64,000 bases of DNA from Myxococcales bacterium (GCA_020633335.1 JACKDU010000001.1:930001-994000), one strand, 5' to 3'; counted from the stretch's first letter, positions 42,892 to 52,626 are shown. The notes: generated by a model not told the origin, from the sequence alone. Numbers and translations: made by a program.

Positions 42892-44505
42892 TCAGCCGGG
42901 CGGTTGCGGCCGCGGGACCGGCGGCTTGAGGCCGCCGCCCTCCTTGCCGGCGATCGGCTTGGCCGCCGCCTTGGTCCCGCCCGCCTTCACGGGTTGCCCG
43001 TCGGCGTCGAGGAGCGCGAGGCCGCCGTCGCCGAAGAGCTTCTCGTCGGCGAGCGCCTGGAGGTCGGCCTGGACCGTCGCCGCGTCGCCGACCACGAGGA
43101 CGACGAAGTCGCGCTCCTGGAGGTGCTGCTTCGCGGCCTCCTGGACGGCGGCCGGGGTCACCTCGCCGATCCGCTTGGTGTAGCCCTGGTACCAGTCGAG
43201 CCCGAGGCCGTAGAAGTCGAGCCACTTGTAGGCGAAGAGGGTGCGGGTCGGGGTCGAGAAGGTCGCCGGCAGGGCGGCGATCGCCCCGGCCTGCTCGCGC
43301 TGGATCTCCTCGGCGGTCGGCGGGCCCGCCCGCATGCCGGCGATCTCCTTGGCGAGCTCGCGGACCGACGCGCCGGTCGCGTCGGTCCGCACCGACGCGC
43401 CGGCCGAGAAGTAGGAGCCCCCGCGGTAGTAGGAGATGCCGCCGCGGCCGCCGTAGGCGTAGCCCTTGTCCTCGCGGAGGTTCATGTTGATCCGGCTCGA
43501 GAAGGAGCCGCCGAGGATCTGGGCCATCAGGTAGGTCGCCTCGTAGTCCGGCGCCTTGCGGCTCGGGCCCGGGTGACCGATCGAGATCACCGACTGGGCC
43601 GCGCCGGGCACATCGACCAGGAAGATCGTCCCGCCGCGGGGCTTGGCCGCCGGGATCGCCTTCGCCTTCGGCGCCTTGCCCTTCCACTTGTCGAGGCGGG
43701 GGCCGAGGGCCGCCTTGATCTCGTCCTCGGTGATCATGCCGACGACGAAGAGGCGGGCGCCCTCGGGCTTGAACTTGCCGGCGACCTTCTTGCAGTCGGC
43801 GAGCTTGATCCCGTCGAGGGTCTTCTCGGTGTCGACCTGGCCGTAGGGGTGGGTCTGGCCCCAAATCAGCGTCGGGTAGACCCGCCAGGGGATCGACGCC
43901 GGGTTGCCGCGGGTCTGGGCGAGCGACGCCTTGCGGCGGTCGCGGAGGCGGTCGAGGTCCTTCTGGCGGAGCCCCGGCTCGCGGAGCATCTCGACGAAGA
44001 GGTCGAGGCCGGGTTCGAGCTGCCCCTTGAGCGCCCGCAGGCCGAAGGTCGAGGTCTCGCGCCCGCTGTTCGCCCAGAGCTCGATCGCGTGGTCGGCCTG
44101 CGCCTCCTCGAAGGCGATCTTCTCGAGGCGCTTCGTGCCCTCGTCGATGAGGTCGGTGCAGAGGCTGTGGAGGCCGGCGCGGTTCGCCGGATCGTCGACC
44201 TCGCCGACGTCGAACTCGAGGGTCATGTAGACCGTCGGCAGGGTCTCCTCGGAGACCAGGAAGACCTCGATGCCGTTGTCCATCGTGAAGGTCTTGATCG
44301 CCGGGAGCTGGAGCTGGGCGATCGGGCCGGGGGCCGGCTGCTGGGCCCGGAAGGGCTCGTCCGGCCACACCGGGCCCTCCTCGACGGGCTCCTGCGTGAC
44401 AGGCGTGGTCACCTCCGGTGGCTCGGCCGGCTTCGGCGGCTTGCAGGCGAAGGTGAGGGCGGCGGCGATCAGGGCCGCGCTCCATCCGTGGGTCGTGCGC
44501 TTCAT
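42892..44505 (-). CDS. M16-family protease homologue, zinc site lost (inactive partner)
   Basis: A 537-residue lipoprotein (FACKPPKPAEPP, lipobox Cys 21). GGGGAGGAG lies just before ATG 44503-44505. It has the M16 N-terminal fold (IKTFTMDNGIEVFLVSEETLPTVYMTLEFDVGEVDDPANRAGLHSLCTDLIDEGT), in which the HxxEH zinc motif is replaced by LHSLCTDL, so it should not be catalytic. The substrate-binding R-Y motif region is present (SFSSRINMNLREDKGYAYGGRG). Like the inactive partner in other bacterial M16 pairs, it probably forms a heterodimer with the active protein. Translation is coupled by a 4-nt overlap with the active gene. Confidence 0.9.
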   Translation of the reverse strand: MKRTTHGWSAALIAAALTFACKPPKPAEPPEVTTPVTQEPVEEGPVWPDEPFRAQQPAPGPIAQLQLPAIKTFTMDNGIEVFLVSEETLPTVYMTLEFDVGEVDDPANRAGLHSLCTDLIDEGTKRLEKIAFEEAQADHAIELWANSGRETSTFGLRALKGQLEPGLDLFVEMLREPGLRQKDLDRLRDRRKASLAQTRGNPASIPWRVYPTLIWGQTHPYGQVDTEKTLDGIKLADCKKVAGKFKPEGARLFVVGMITEDEIKAALGPRLDKWKGKAPKAKAIPAAKPRGGTIFLVDVPGAAQSVISIGHPGPSRKAPDYEATYLMAQILGGSFSSRINMNLREDKGYAYGGRGGISYYRGGSYFSAGASVRTDATGASVRELAKEIAGMRAGPPTAEEIQREQAGAIAALPATFSTPTRTLFAYKWLDFYGLGLDWYQGYTKRIGEVTPAAVQEAAKQHLQERDFVVLVVGDAATVQADLQALADEKLFGDGGLALLDADGQPVKAGGTKAAAKPIAGKEGGGLKPPVPRPQPPG

Positions 44506-45881
44506 CCTTGCTCTCCTCCCCGCGGCGCCTTGCCCTTGGGCGCCGGCATCGTGATGATCTCGGCCCGCGGCTGGCTCAGCCACTTCGCGGCCGTCGCCTG
44601 GACGGCCGCCGGGGTGATCGCCCGCAGGCGGGCGAGGTAGGTGTCGGTGTAGCCGGGGTCGCCGGCGAAGTGGTTGAAGTACTGGAGGCGCTCGACCCGG
44701 CTCATCAGCTCCTCGAGCCCCCAGACGAAGTTGGCCTCCGAGCGGTTGACCACCCGCTTCAGCTCGGCCTCGGTGATCGGCTCGCGGACCGCCCGGGTGA
44801 GCTCGTCGCCGAGGATCTTCTCGACCTCGGCGAGGTCGGCCCCCGGCTTGGCGTCGACGATCACGTGGAAGACCCCGGAGAACTGGGCCGAGCCCTGGTA
44901 GACCATCACCCGCTGGGCGAGCTCGCGCTCGACCACCAGCACCTTGTAGAGGCGCCCCCAGCCGTTGGCCCCGAGGGCGTCGGCGAGGACGTCGAGCTCG
45001 AGGTCGCCCTCGCCGAGGGTCTTCGGGCTGTGCCAGGCGTAGTGGATCCGCGGGAGGCGGGCGAAGGTGTCCTCGAGGGTCTCGCGGTGGTTGGCGGCGA
45101 GCGGCGGGGCCGCGACCTCCTTGGTCTCCGGCCGCGGGAGCTTGGGGAAGGTGCCGAACCACTTGTCGATCGTCTGCTTGGCCGCGTTCATGTCGAAGTC
45201 GCCGGCGAGGCAGAGGGTCGCGTTGCTCGGGACGTACCAGGTGGTGAAGAAGTCCCGCACGTCCTCGAGCTTGGCGGCCTCGAGGTCCTCGTGGCGGCCG
45301 ATCGTCAGGTAGCGGTAGGGGTGCCCCTCGGGGTAGAGGGCGGCCGCGACCGCGAAGCGATCGGCGCCGTAGGGGACGTTGTCGTAGCGCTGCCGCCGCT
45401 CGTTGCGGACGACCTCCTGCTGGTTCTCCAGGCTCTTCGCGTTGAGGAGATCGAGGAGGTAGCCCATCCGATCGCTCTCGAGCCAGAGGCCGGTCTCGAG
45501 GTGGTGGCTGGGGACGACTTCGAAGTAGTTGGTGCGGTCGCTGTTGGTGGTCCCGTTGACCCCGGTCCCGCCGATCTCGCGGAGGATGTCGAAGTGGACG
45601 TCCTCGCCGATGTGCTTCGCCCCCTGGAACATCATGTGCTCGAAGAGGTGGGCGAAGCCGCTGCGCCCCGGGACCTCGTTGCCGCTGCCGACGTGGTACC
45701 AGAGGTTGATCGCGATCTGCGGCGACGAGCGGTCCTGGTGGAGGATCACCTCGAGGCCGTTGTCCAGGCGATAGCGTTCGAACTCGATGTTGACGCTCGG
45801 CTCGGCCGCGTCCGCGTCGTCGGGGGTGCCGACGAGCGCGAGGCCGATGAGCAAGGGGATGAAGAGCTTCCCTCGGATCAT
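44502..45881 (-). CDS. M16-family zinc metalloprotease (active subunit)
   Basis: A 459-residue secreted protein. Signal peptide MIRGKLFIPLLIGLALVGTPDDADA is followed by the inverted zinc motif HLFEH (His78, Glu81, His82) in SGFAHLFEHMMFQGAKH, and downstream Glu residues in NQQEVVRNERRQ that supply the third ligand. Later DFFTTWYVPSNATLCLAGDF and the C-terminal half of the clam-shell fold follow. The expected role is degradation of peptides in the periplasm together with 42892-44505. Confidence 0.93.
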   Translation of the reverse strand: MIRGKLFIPLLIGLALVGTPDDADAAEPSVNIEFERYRLDNGLEVILHQDRSSPQIAINLWYHVGSGNEVPGRSGFAHLFEHMMFQGAKHIGEDVHFDILREIGGTGVNGTTNSDRTNYFEVVPSHHLETGLWLESDRMGYLLDLLNAKSLENQQEVVRNERRQRYDNVPYGADRFAVAAALYPEGHPYRYLTIGRHEDLEAAKLEDVRDFFTTWYVPSNATLCLAGDFDMNAAKQTIDKWFGTFPKLPRPETKEVAAPPLAANHRETLEDTFARLPRIHYAWHSPKTLGEGDLELDVLADALGANGWGRLYKVLVVERELAQRVMVYQGSAQFSGVFHVIVDAKPGADLAEVEKILGDELTRAVREPITEAELKRVVNRSEANFVWGLEELMSRVERLQYFNHFAGDPGYTDTYLARLRAITPAAVQATAAKWLSQPRAEIITMPAPKGKAPRGGEQG

Positions 45882-45944
45882 CGCCGGGGATCCTTGCGCA
45901 TGGAGCCAAAACCTGCAACCTGTGAAACGAGGGAGAGGCGGAAA

Positions 45945-47285
45945 ATGACGGCCCATTCGGTGTTCTGGCAGGCGGAGATCCCCCGGCCGCGGCGGGCGGC
46001 GCTCCGCGGCGATCGCCGCGCTGACGTGCTCATCGTCGGCGCTGGCTTCACCGGCCTCGCGGCCGCGCGCGCGCTCAAGGCCGCCGAGCCCGGCCTCAAG
46101 ATCGTCGTCGTCGACCGCGACTTCGTCGGCTACGGCGCGAGCGGCCGCAACTCGGGCTTCCTCACCCCGCTCATCGGCCACGACCTCCACAGCCTGCGGC
46201 GGCGCTTCGGCGACGAGCGGGCGCGGCTCATCGCCGACGTCGGCCGCGACGCGGTCCGCGGGGTGATCGAGACGATCGAGCGCGACCAGATCGCCTGCGA
46301 CCTCGAGGCGACCGGCCTCGCCAACCCCGGGGTCTCGCCGGCCCACCTGCGGGCGATCGATCGCCTCTGCGCGGCCGCCGACGCGCTCGGGGTCCCGCAC
46401 GAGCGCTGGGACGAGGGGCGGACCCGCGGCGAGCTCGGGGTCGAGTGGCTCCGCGGCGCCTTCTACCTCCGCGAGGGCGGGATCCTCCAGCCCTTCAAGC
46501 TCGCCCAGGGGCTCGCGGCGCTCGCCGAGCGCGAGGGGATCGAGATCCTCGAGGGGAGCCCGATCGATCGGATCGAACCTGGCCCGATGGTCCGGGCCCA
46601 GGGGCCAGGTGGCTCGATCTCGGCGCCGATGGGGGTGATCGCGACCAACGCCTACACCCGGACGCCCTCGAGCTACCGCTGGCACTACGCGCCGATCCAC
46701 GTCTACTCGGTGGTCTCGGCGCCGCTGCGGCCCGAGCAGCTCGCGGCGATCGGCGGCTGGCCGGGGCGGGTCGGCTTCTACACCCTCCACCACATCCTCT
46801 ACGCGATGCGCCTCACCGCCGACAACCGGATCCTGGCGGCGACCGGCGAGGTCCGCTACTTCAGCGGCGATCGCCTCCACGTCGCCGAGCGGCCGGCCGA
46901 CTACGCGATGCTCCAGCGATCGATCGCCTGGATGTGGCCGGCGCTCGCCGACCTCGAGATCGAGCACCGCTGGGAGGGGGTGATCGGCATGACCCTCAGC
47001 GACCTCCCGAGCGTCGGCCGCCACCGCCGCTACCCGAACCTGGTCCACTCGCTCGCCTACTGCGGCCACGGGGTCGCGCTCGCCAACCACGCCGGCGGGA
47101 TGGTCCGCGACCTCCTCCTCGGGCGGCCCTCGGTCGCCGATCTCCTGCCCTTCGTCCGCCACCGGCCGCTGCCGCCGGTGCCCCTCGAGCCGCTGCGGAC
47201 CCCGGTCGCCGCCGCGTATCTCGCGGTCCTGCGGGGGCTCGATCGCCTCAGCGACCGCCACGCGCCTCGTCGGCGGAGACGCTGA
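45945..47285 (+). CDS. FAD-dependent amino-acid/sarcosine-type oxidoreductase (DAO family)
   Basis: A 446-residue protein. ATG 45945 is preceded by GGGAGAGGCGG. The FAD-binding motif GAGFTG is at 32-37 with the following VVVVDRDFVGYGASGRNSGFLTPL, characteristic of DAO family flavoenzymes (glycine oxidase, PuuB-like, YurR). The later AYCGHGVALANHAGGMVRDLL is the C-terminal FAD contact. The substrate could be a secondary amine or amino acid. It is divergent from the active M16 gene, with a 63-nt gap. The copy of the palindrome at 46578 lies inside. Confidence 0.9.
   Translation: MTAHSVFWQAEIPRPRRAALRGDRRADVLIVGAGFTGLAAARALKAAEPGLKIVVVDRDFVGYGASGRNSGFLTPLIGHDLHSLRRRFGDERARLIADVGRDAVRGVIETIERDQIACDLEATGLANPGVSPAHLRAIDRLCAAADALGVPHERWDEGRTRGELGVEWLRGAFYLREGGILQPFKLAQGLAALAEREGIEILEGSPIDRIEPGPMVRAQGPGGSISAPMGVIATNAYTRTPSSYRWHYAPIHVYSVVSAPLRPEQLAAIGGWPGRVGFYTLHHILYAMRLTADNRILAATGEVRYFSGDRLHVAERPADYAMLQRSIAWMWPALADLEIEHRWEGVIGMTLSDLPSVGRHRRYPNLVHSLAYCGHGVALANHAGGMVRDLLLGRPSVADLLPFVRHRPLPPVPLEPLRTPVAAAYLAVLRGLDRLSDRHAPRRRRR
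46578..46609. repeat. Inverted repeat CCTGGCCC...GGGCCAGG inside the flavoenzyme gene
   Basis: Perfect 8-bp arms (46578-46585 and 46602-46609) around 16 nt (GATGGTCCGGGCCCAG). The arm sequence matches the dispersed palindrome family (CCTGKCCC..GGGMCAGG). Confidence 0.4.
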
Positions 47286-47433
47286 GGCGGGGCGCCTGGG
47301 GCCCGAGAACTTGCAGATGCAGTAGCTTGGACTACCAAAGCGCACACGAGGGCGCCGAGAGGATCCGTGGGGATCGAGGCGGGACGCTTTCTGACCGCCG
47401 CCGAACGCGCGCACGGTGATAGAGTGCGCGGCA

Positions 47434-49320
47434 ATGCTCCCCGTCCAATCTTGGTTGCTGCTCACGGCGCTGATGGGTCCGCCGCCCCCGGAGGTCGAGG
47501 CGAGCCCGGCCGCGGAGCCCCCGGCCGACGCGCCCCCCGAGGCCGCGCCGCCGGCTGACGCCGCGCCGCCGGCTGACGCGGCGCCGCTCGAGGTCGCGGC
47601 GCCGGTCGTCGAGGCGCCGCCTGAGCCCGAGCCTGAGCCCGCGCCTGCGCCCGCGCCTGAGGCGAGCGAGCCCGCGCCGGCGCCCGTGGTGACGACACCG
47701 CCGCCCGACCACGTGATCCATATCCCCTCCCCGCCGCGGATCTTCGAGACCCTCCAGGGCTTCCGCCCGAGCGAGGTCGCCCGCCACGAGAGCGCGGACG
47801 GCACGGTCACGTTCATCCCCGGCCTCCAGTTCCGCAACCAGGTCGGCTACGTCGAGCCCTTCACCATCGATCGCTTCGGCAACCAGTACCAGGAGGGGGC
47901 CTTCGCCTCCGGCCGCGTGCGCATCAACCCGGTGCTCCGCCTCGGCAAGGCCCAGAACTTCGACGTCGTCCTCAACGTCGACTTCGCGAACGGCCGCTGG
48001 GGGTCCTCGACCTTCGAAGATCCGATCATCAACGGCATCGTCAACCCCGACCCGGCGACCGTCGCCCAGGGGATCCCGCCGCGGCCGATGCGGATGATGG
48101 GCTTCGACCTCCGCGAGTTCTACGTCCAGTGGAACACGAAGATCGGCCAGTTTCGGGCGGGCCAGATGGCCTTCACCTGGGGCGAGGGGATCCTGGCGTC
48201 GTCGGGCAACTGGGCCGATCGCTTCGGCGACATGCGCTTCGGCAGCGACGGCCTCGGCAAGATCTACGAGCGCTTCATGTTCGCGACGCGGCCCTTCCAG
48301 CGGCTCGGCGGGATCGCGCCCAACTTCCTGATGGCGGTCGGCGGCGACCTGGTCTACCGCGACGATCGCGTCGACCTGATGCGCTCGTGCGAGCAGGGGG
48401 CTGCGCCCGCGGGGCAGCCGCGCTGCGACATCGCCGGCCAGGCCTTCCTCGTCCTCCGCTACCAGCCGCTCTACAACCCCGGCAACTGGATCGGCGGCTA
48501 CGCGGTCTACCGCAAGCAGCGGACCCGCGACGACGGCGACGTGTACCCCGACGACAACGACCTCGAGGTCGGCGCCGGCGACATCGCCGGCCAGGGGAGC
48601 CTCGAATTGCGGCGCGGGCTGACCCTCCTCGGCTCCTTCGAGGCGGTGCTGATCGGCGGGCGGACCAACAACGTCTACAACGAGAACGGCCCCCACACGA
48701 TCCTCGAGGGCGGCGGGGCGATGCGCGGCTACATCGGCGACCCCGAGGTCTGGCTCGCGGGCTTCGACGCCGGCTACGCCAGCGGCGACTCGAACCCGGC
48801 CGACAACCGGATCACCAACTTCACCTTCGACACCAGCGCGCAGGTCGGGCTGGTGCTCTTCCCCGCGGTCCGCGGCTGGCGATCGGCGCGCTCGGAGATC
48901 CTGGCGACCGACGGCGAGCTCGCCGGCGTCGCCGCCAACGGCACCCAGTTCATCCCGACCCGGGGGGCGGTGACCAACGCGGTCTACGTCCACCCGAAGG
49001 CGCGCTGGGCCTTCGCCGAGCGCCTCGAGATCTGGGGCGGGCCGCTGATCGCGATGGCCGCGTCGCCGGACGCCGATCCCTACACCACGCGGCTCAACGG
49101 CGGCGACCCGACCAACTCGGTCGGCGGCAGCGGCGAGAACCGCTATTACGGGACCGAGCTCGACCTCGGCGTGCGCGGGCGCCTCGACGTCGGCAAGCTC
49201 TGGATGCAGCTCGGCCTCCAGGGCGGCCTCCTCCTCCCCGGCAAGGGCCTCGCCAACGCGGCCGGGAACACCGACGGCGCGACCGCGGCCCTCTGGCTGC
49301 GGACGGAGATTCGCTACTAG
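47434..49320 (+). CDS. Outer-membrane porin-like beta-barrel protein
   Basis: A 628-residue protein. Start at ATG 47434 (MLPVQSWLLLTALMG signal). Residues 18-90 are a Pro/Ala/Glu linker built of PPADAAPPADAAP and PEPEPAPAPA-type units. The rest is alternating strands with aromatic girdle residues (GFDLREFYVQWNTKIGQFRAGQMAFTWGEGILAS..) and ends WLRTEIRY, an aromatic C-terminus as in outer-membrane barrels. The next gene, a large calcium-repeat lipase, starts 14 nt downstream, so the pair may work together. Confidence 0.82.
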   Translation: MLPVQSWLLLTALMGPPPPEVEASPAAEPPADAPPEAAPPADAAPPADAAPLEVAAPVVEAPPEPEPEPAPAPAPEASEPAPAPVVTTPPPDHVIHIPSPPRIFETLQGFRPSEVARHESADGTVTFIPGLQFRNQVGYVEPFTIDRFGNQYQEGAFASGRVRINPVLRLGKAQNFDVVLNVDFANGRWGSSTFEDPIINGIVNPDPATVAQGIPPRPMRMMGFDLREFYVQWNTKIGQFRAGQMAFTWGEGILASSGNWADRFGDMRFGSDGLGKIYERFMFATRPFQRLGGIAPNFLMAVGGDLVYRDDRVDLMRSCEQGAAPAGQPRCDIAGQAFLVLRYQPLYNPGNWIGGYAVYRKQRTRDDGDVYPDDNDLEVGAGDIAGQGSLELRRGLTLLGSFEAVLIGGRTNNVYNENGPHTILEGGGAMRGYIGDPEVWLAGFDAGYASGDSNPADNRITNFTFDTSAQVGLVLFPAVRGWRSARSEILATDGELAGVAANGTQFIPTRGAVTNAVYVHPKARWAFAERLEIWGGPLIAMAASPDADPYTTRLNGGDPTNSVGGSGENRYYGTELDLGVRGRLDVGKLWMQLGLQGGLLLPGKGLANAAGNTDGATAALWLRTEIRY

Positions 49321-49334
49321 AAGGCGTGATTGTC

Positions 49335-52300
49335 ATGAGCGAGCTCAAGATCAAGTTCGTAGGCGTATTGACGATCGGCGCGGCCGCCCTCCTCGCCTCC
49401 TGCGGGGGCCAGGACCGGGGGCTGATCGAGGCGGAGCCGGCGGCGGTGACCGTCGAGTTCAACTTCGATCACCGGCCGCTGCCGGAGATCCCGCTGCCCA
49501 ACGACATCGCCACCCGCCCCGACCCGAGCTCGGCGACCGGCCTCCGGGTCAACGCCTCGATGCTGGCGCCGACCGGGATGGAGCGGCGCGTCCGCGGGCT
49601 CCTCGACAGCCTCGACGGCTGGGGCATGCAGATGCCGATCTCGATCCCCTTCACCGGGCCGATCGACATCGACTCCGTGCTCGCCGGTCACCGCGACGTC
49701 GACTACGACCCGAGCAACGACGTCATCTACCTGGTCAACATCGACCGCGACTCGCCGGAGTTCGGCGAGCTCGTCTACCTCGACGTCGGCAACGGCAACT
49801 ACCCGGTGATCCTCGAGAACCGGACGAAGTACGGGCCCAACGACCCGCGCGGCGACACGATCTCGCTCGAGTTCGAGGAGGTCGACGAGGACAGGAACGG
49901 CAACGGCAAGCTCGACTACCCCGAGCGCGACGACAACCGCGACGGCAAGGTCGACCCCTCGGAGGACAAGAACGGCAACGGCTACCTCGATCCGCCCGAG
50001 GACTCGGACGCCGACGGCGTCCTCGACAAGCCCAACTACCTCCCGGGCCACAACCCCGCGGCCGACGACGCGGCCGGCCGCGCCGACGCGCTGATGTACT
50101 TCTACGAGCGCGAGACCAACACGCTGGTCGTCGTGCCGATGACCCCGCTGCGCGAGCGCACGACCTACGCGGTGATCGTCACCAAGCGCCTCAAGGACGC
50201 CAAGGGCGACCCGGTCGGCTCGCCCTTTGATTACGCCCACCACATCGCCCAGACCGAGGCGCTGCGGCCGGCGCTCGAGGTCCTGCCCGAGGGGCTGAGC
50301 GCCAGCGACATCGCCTTCATGTTCTCATTCACCACCCAGACGGCCGAGAGCGGCTGGGTCGCGGTCCGCGACGGCCTCTACGGCGAGGGCGTGCAGGCCC
50401 ACATCGCCAGCGAATTCCCGGCCGAGCTCGGGCCCTTCATGCCGCTCAAGGACGCCGATCACCCGGCGTTTGACGGCCGCAGCCCCTACGTCCTCTACAA
50501 CGAGGAGTGGAAGGTCCCGCTGGCGATCGTCGCCCAGCAATTCCTCGGCGCCGACCTCAAGAGCGAGCAGGGGAAGTCGCTGATCGACTCCCACAACTAC
50601 GTCGATTTCCACGTGATGGGGAGCTACGAGTCGCCGCAGCTCTTCATGCGCGAGGACGGGGGCGGCGAGCCGCTCAGCCTCGAGCTCCAGTCGTGGCCGC
50701 AGGACCTCGATCGGCTGCCGGTCAAGCTCCGCAGCGAGTCTGTCTATTACTGGCTGGTGGTGCCGCGCAAGGAGGTCTCGATCCGCGGCCAGGGCAAGCA
50801 GGCGCCGATCGTCCTCCTCGGCCACGGCTACGGGAGCAACCGGGTCGGCGAGACGATCGGCTTCGCGGGCTTCCTCGCCGAGTTCGGCCTGGCCACGCTG
50901 GTCATCGACAACGTCTCCCACGGCCTCAACCTGAGCCCCGACGAGCTCGACCAGGCGCGCTCGCTCCTCGCCAACAGCGGCCTCGGCCCGCTGGTCGACG
51001 CGATCAACCGCGGCCGCGCGGTCGATCTCGACGGCGACGGCACCCCCGACAGCGGCGCCGACTTCTGGACCTCCTACCTCTTCCACACCCGCGACATGAT
51101 GCGCCAGTCGGCGCTCGACTACGCCCAGCTGATCCGGATCGTCCGGAGCTTCGACGGCGAGCGGCGCTGGGACAAGGACATCAACCAGGACGGCGAGCCC
51201 GATCTCGCCGGCGACTTCGACGGCGACGGCGTCCTCGACATCGGCGCAGACTCGCCGATCTTCGCGTTCGGCGGCTCGCTCGGCGGGATCATGGCGACGA
51301 TCCTCGGCGGCGCCGAGCCGGAGGTCTCGGCGATCGCGCCGATCGCCGGCGGCGGCCGCCTGGTGGGCGTCGGCACCCGATCGCTGCAGGGCGGGATCCC
51401 CCAGGCGGTGATGATGCGGGTGATGGGCCCGGTCTTCCACGCGACCCTCGGCGCCGACGGCAAGACCGCGGTCGGCACCTACGTCACCGAGCTCAACGGC
51501 GACGCCGACCTCCCGCTCGCCGTGGTCGACGGCCTCCTCCCCGGCGACACGATGATCGCCGAGAACCTCGAGACCGGCGAGGTCGGCTGCGGCTACCTCC
51601 TCCCCGACACCACCGACGACGCCGTCGCCGCCCGCGCCCGCGTCAGCCTGGCGACCGACGTCGACGACCTCCTCGAGATCCGCTTCTACCGCGGCCCGGC
51701 GCTGGTCGCCGGCGACACCGAGTGCGCGCTCCTCGACGGCTTCGAGCCGATCGCCACGGTCGACGAGCGCGAGTTTGAGGCGACCTTCCTCGGTGAGGTT
51801 TACCCGCCCGGCGAGCTCCGCTCCTTCGTCGAGGGCCTCGGCCTCCGCCGCGCCAACCCCGAGCTCCGCCGCTTCATGGGCCTGGGGCAGATGGTGCTCG
51901 ACCCGGCGGATCCCTCGGTCTTCGCCCGGCACTTCGCCAACGATCCGCTCGAGTTCGCGACCGGCAAGAGCGAGGACACGCCGGCGCTGATCATCACCAC
52001 GGTCGGCGACATGAACGTGCCCGCGAGCGGCGGCGTGACCGTCGGCCGCGCGGCCGGCTACATCGACTTCCTCCGGCCTGACCCGCGCTATGTGGGCACG
52101 CCCTACGAGGGGATGCCGGCGAACGAGATCCTCCTGGCGACCTACACGGCCGAGGCGGTGAACACCCTGAGGCGCTTCACCTACAACGGCGACCCCGCGG
52201 CCGGCGGCGTCCACATGGACGTCGAGGACTTCTCAAACGGCACCGACCTCTGGGGCGACTCGATCCCCCGCCTCGATCCGCCGCTGCGCCTGGTCGCCGA

Positions 52301-52622
52301 CGTCGACGCCGACGGCGCGACCATCGACGGCTACAGCGGGGCGATCTTCACCTACGCCGTCCCCGAGGGGCAGCACGGCTTCGCGCTGCCCGGCGAGCTC
52401 ACGGATCAGGCGGTCGCCGCGTGCGCGGACGCCGGGGGGATGGACTGCGGCGCGCTGGTCGGCGAGACCTTCGACGTCGGCTGGTACATGTTCCACATGA
52501 TCGGCGGCTTCATGCGCGACCGCGGGGCGGAGTACCCGATCCTCGAGCGCTGCAACTTCAAGGAGGAGTGCAACGACCTGCCGCCGACGCCCGCCGATCG
52601 CGCGGACCCGGCGGCGGGCTGA
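49335..52622 (+). CDS. Large lipoprotein of the bacterial virulence-factor lipase type with calcium-binding repeats
   Basis: A 1095-residue protein. Lipobox LLASCGGQ (Cys 22). The N-terminal half (FDHRPLPEIPLPNDIATRPDPSSATGLRVN.., LRERTTYAVIVTKRLKDAKGDPVGSP) matches the N-terminal domain of the virulence-factor lipase family. Asp/Asn-rich repeats (about 183-235: DEDRNGNGKLD, DDNRDGKVD, DKNGNGYLD, DSDADGVLD) and later DLDGDGTPDSG and DINQDGEPD are type 3 thrombospondin/dockerin-like calcium sites. An alpha/beta-hydrolase core follows: VLLGHGYGSN and the elbow FAFGGSLGGIMA with Ser648. The C-terminal acid and His were not assigned with certainty (a late GQHGF is a candidate). Cell-surface esterase or lipase. 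Confidence 0.85.
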   Translation: MSELKIKFVGVLTIGAAALLASCGGQDRGLIEAEPAAVTVEFNFDHRPLPEIPLPNDIATRPDPSSATGLRVNASMLAPTGMERRVRGLLDSLDGWGMQMPISIPFTGPIDIDSVLAGHRDVDYDPSNDVIYLVNIDRDSPEFGELVYLDVGNGNYPVILENRTKYGPNDPRGDTISLEFEEVDEDRNGNGKLDYPERDDNRDGKVDPSEDKNGNGYLDPPEDSDADGVLDKPNYLPGHNPAADDAAGRADALMYFYERETNTLVVVPMTPLRERTTYAVIVTKRLKDAKGDPVGSPFDYAHHIAQTEALRPALEVLPEGLSASDIAFMFSFTTQTAESGWVAVRDGLYGEGVQAHIASEFPAELGPFMPLKDADHPAFDGRSPYVLYNEEWKVPLAIVAQQFLGADLKSEQGKSLIDSHNYVDFHVMGSYESPQLFMREDGGGEPLSLELQSWPQDLDRLPVKLRSESVYYWLVVPRKEVSIRGQGKQAPIVLLGHGYGSNRVGETIGFAGFLAEFGLATLVIDNVSHGLNLSPDELDQARSLLANSGLGPLVDAINRGRAVDLDGDGTPDSGADFWTSYLFHTRDMMRQSALDYAQLIRIVRSFDGERRWDKDINQDGEPDLAGDFDGDGVLDIGADSPIFAFGGSLGGIMATILGGAEPEVSAIAPIAGGGRLVGVGTRSLQGGIPQAVMMRVMGPVFHATLGADGKTAVGTYVTELNGDADLPLAVVDGLLPGDTMIAENLETGEVGCGYLLPDTTDDAVAARARVSLATDVDDLLEIRFYRGPALVAGDTECALLDGFEPIATVDEREFEATFLGEVYPPGELRSFVEGLGLRRANPELRRFMGLGQMVLDPADPSVFARHFANDPLEFATGKSEDTPALIITTVGDMNVPASGGVTVGRAAGYIDFLRPDPRYVGTPYEGMPANEILLATYTAEAVNTLRRFTYNGDPAAGGVHMDVEDFSNGTDLWGDSIPRLDPPLRLVADVDADGATIDGYSGAIFTYAVPEGQHGFALPGELTDQAVAACADAGGMDCGALVGETFDVGWYMFHMIGGFMRDRGAEYPILERCNFKEECNDLPPTPADRADPAAG

Positions 52623-52626
52623 CGCC

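Noticed and set aside
47500..47690. Tandem repeats as a mobile or CRISPR-like array
   Set aside because: They are imperfect repeats encoding a Pro/Ala linker of the porin-like protein.
49317..50243. Minus-strand frame opposite the lipase gene
   Set aside because: Val/Asp/Arg-rich shadow without start context or domain; the plus strand has a clear lipase.
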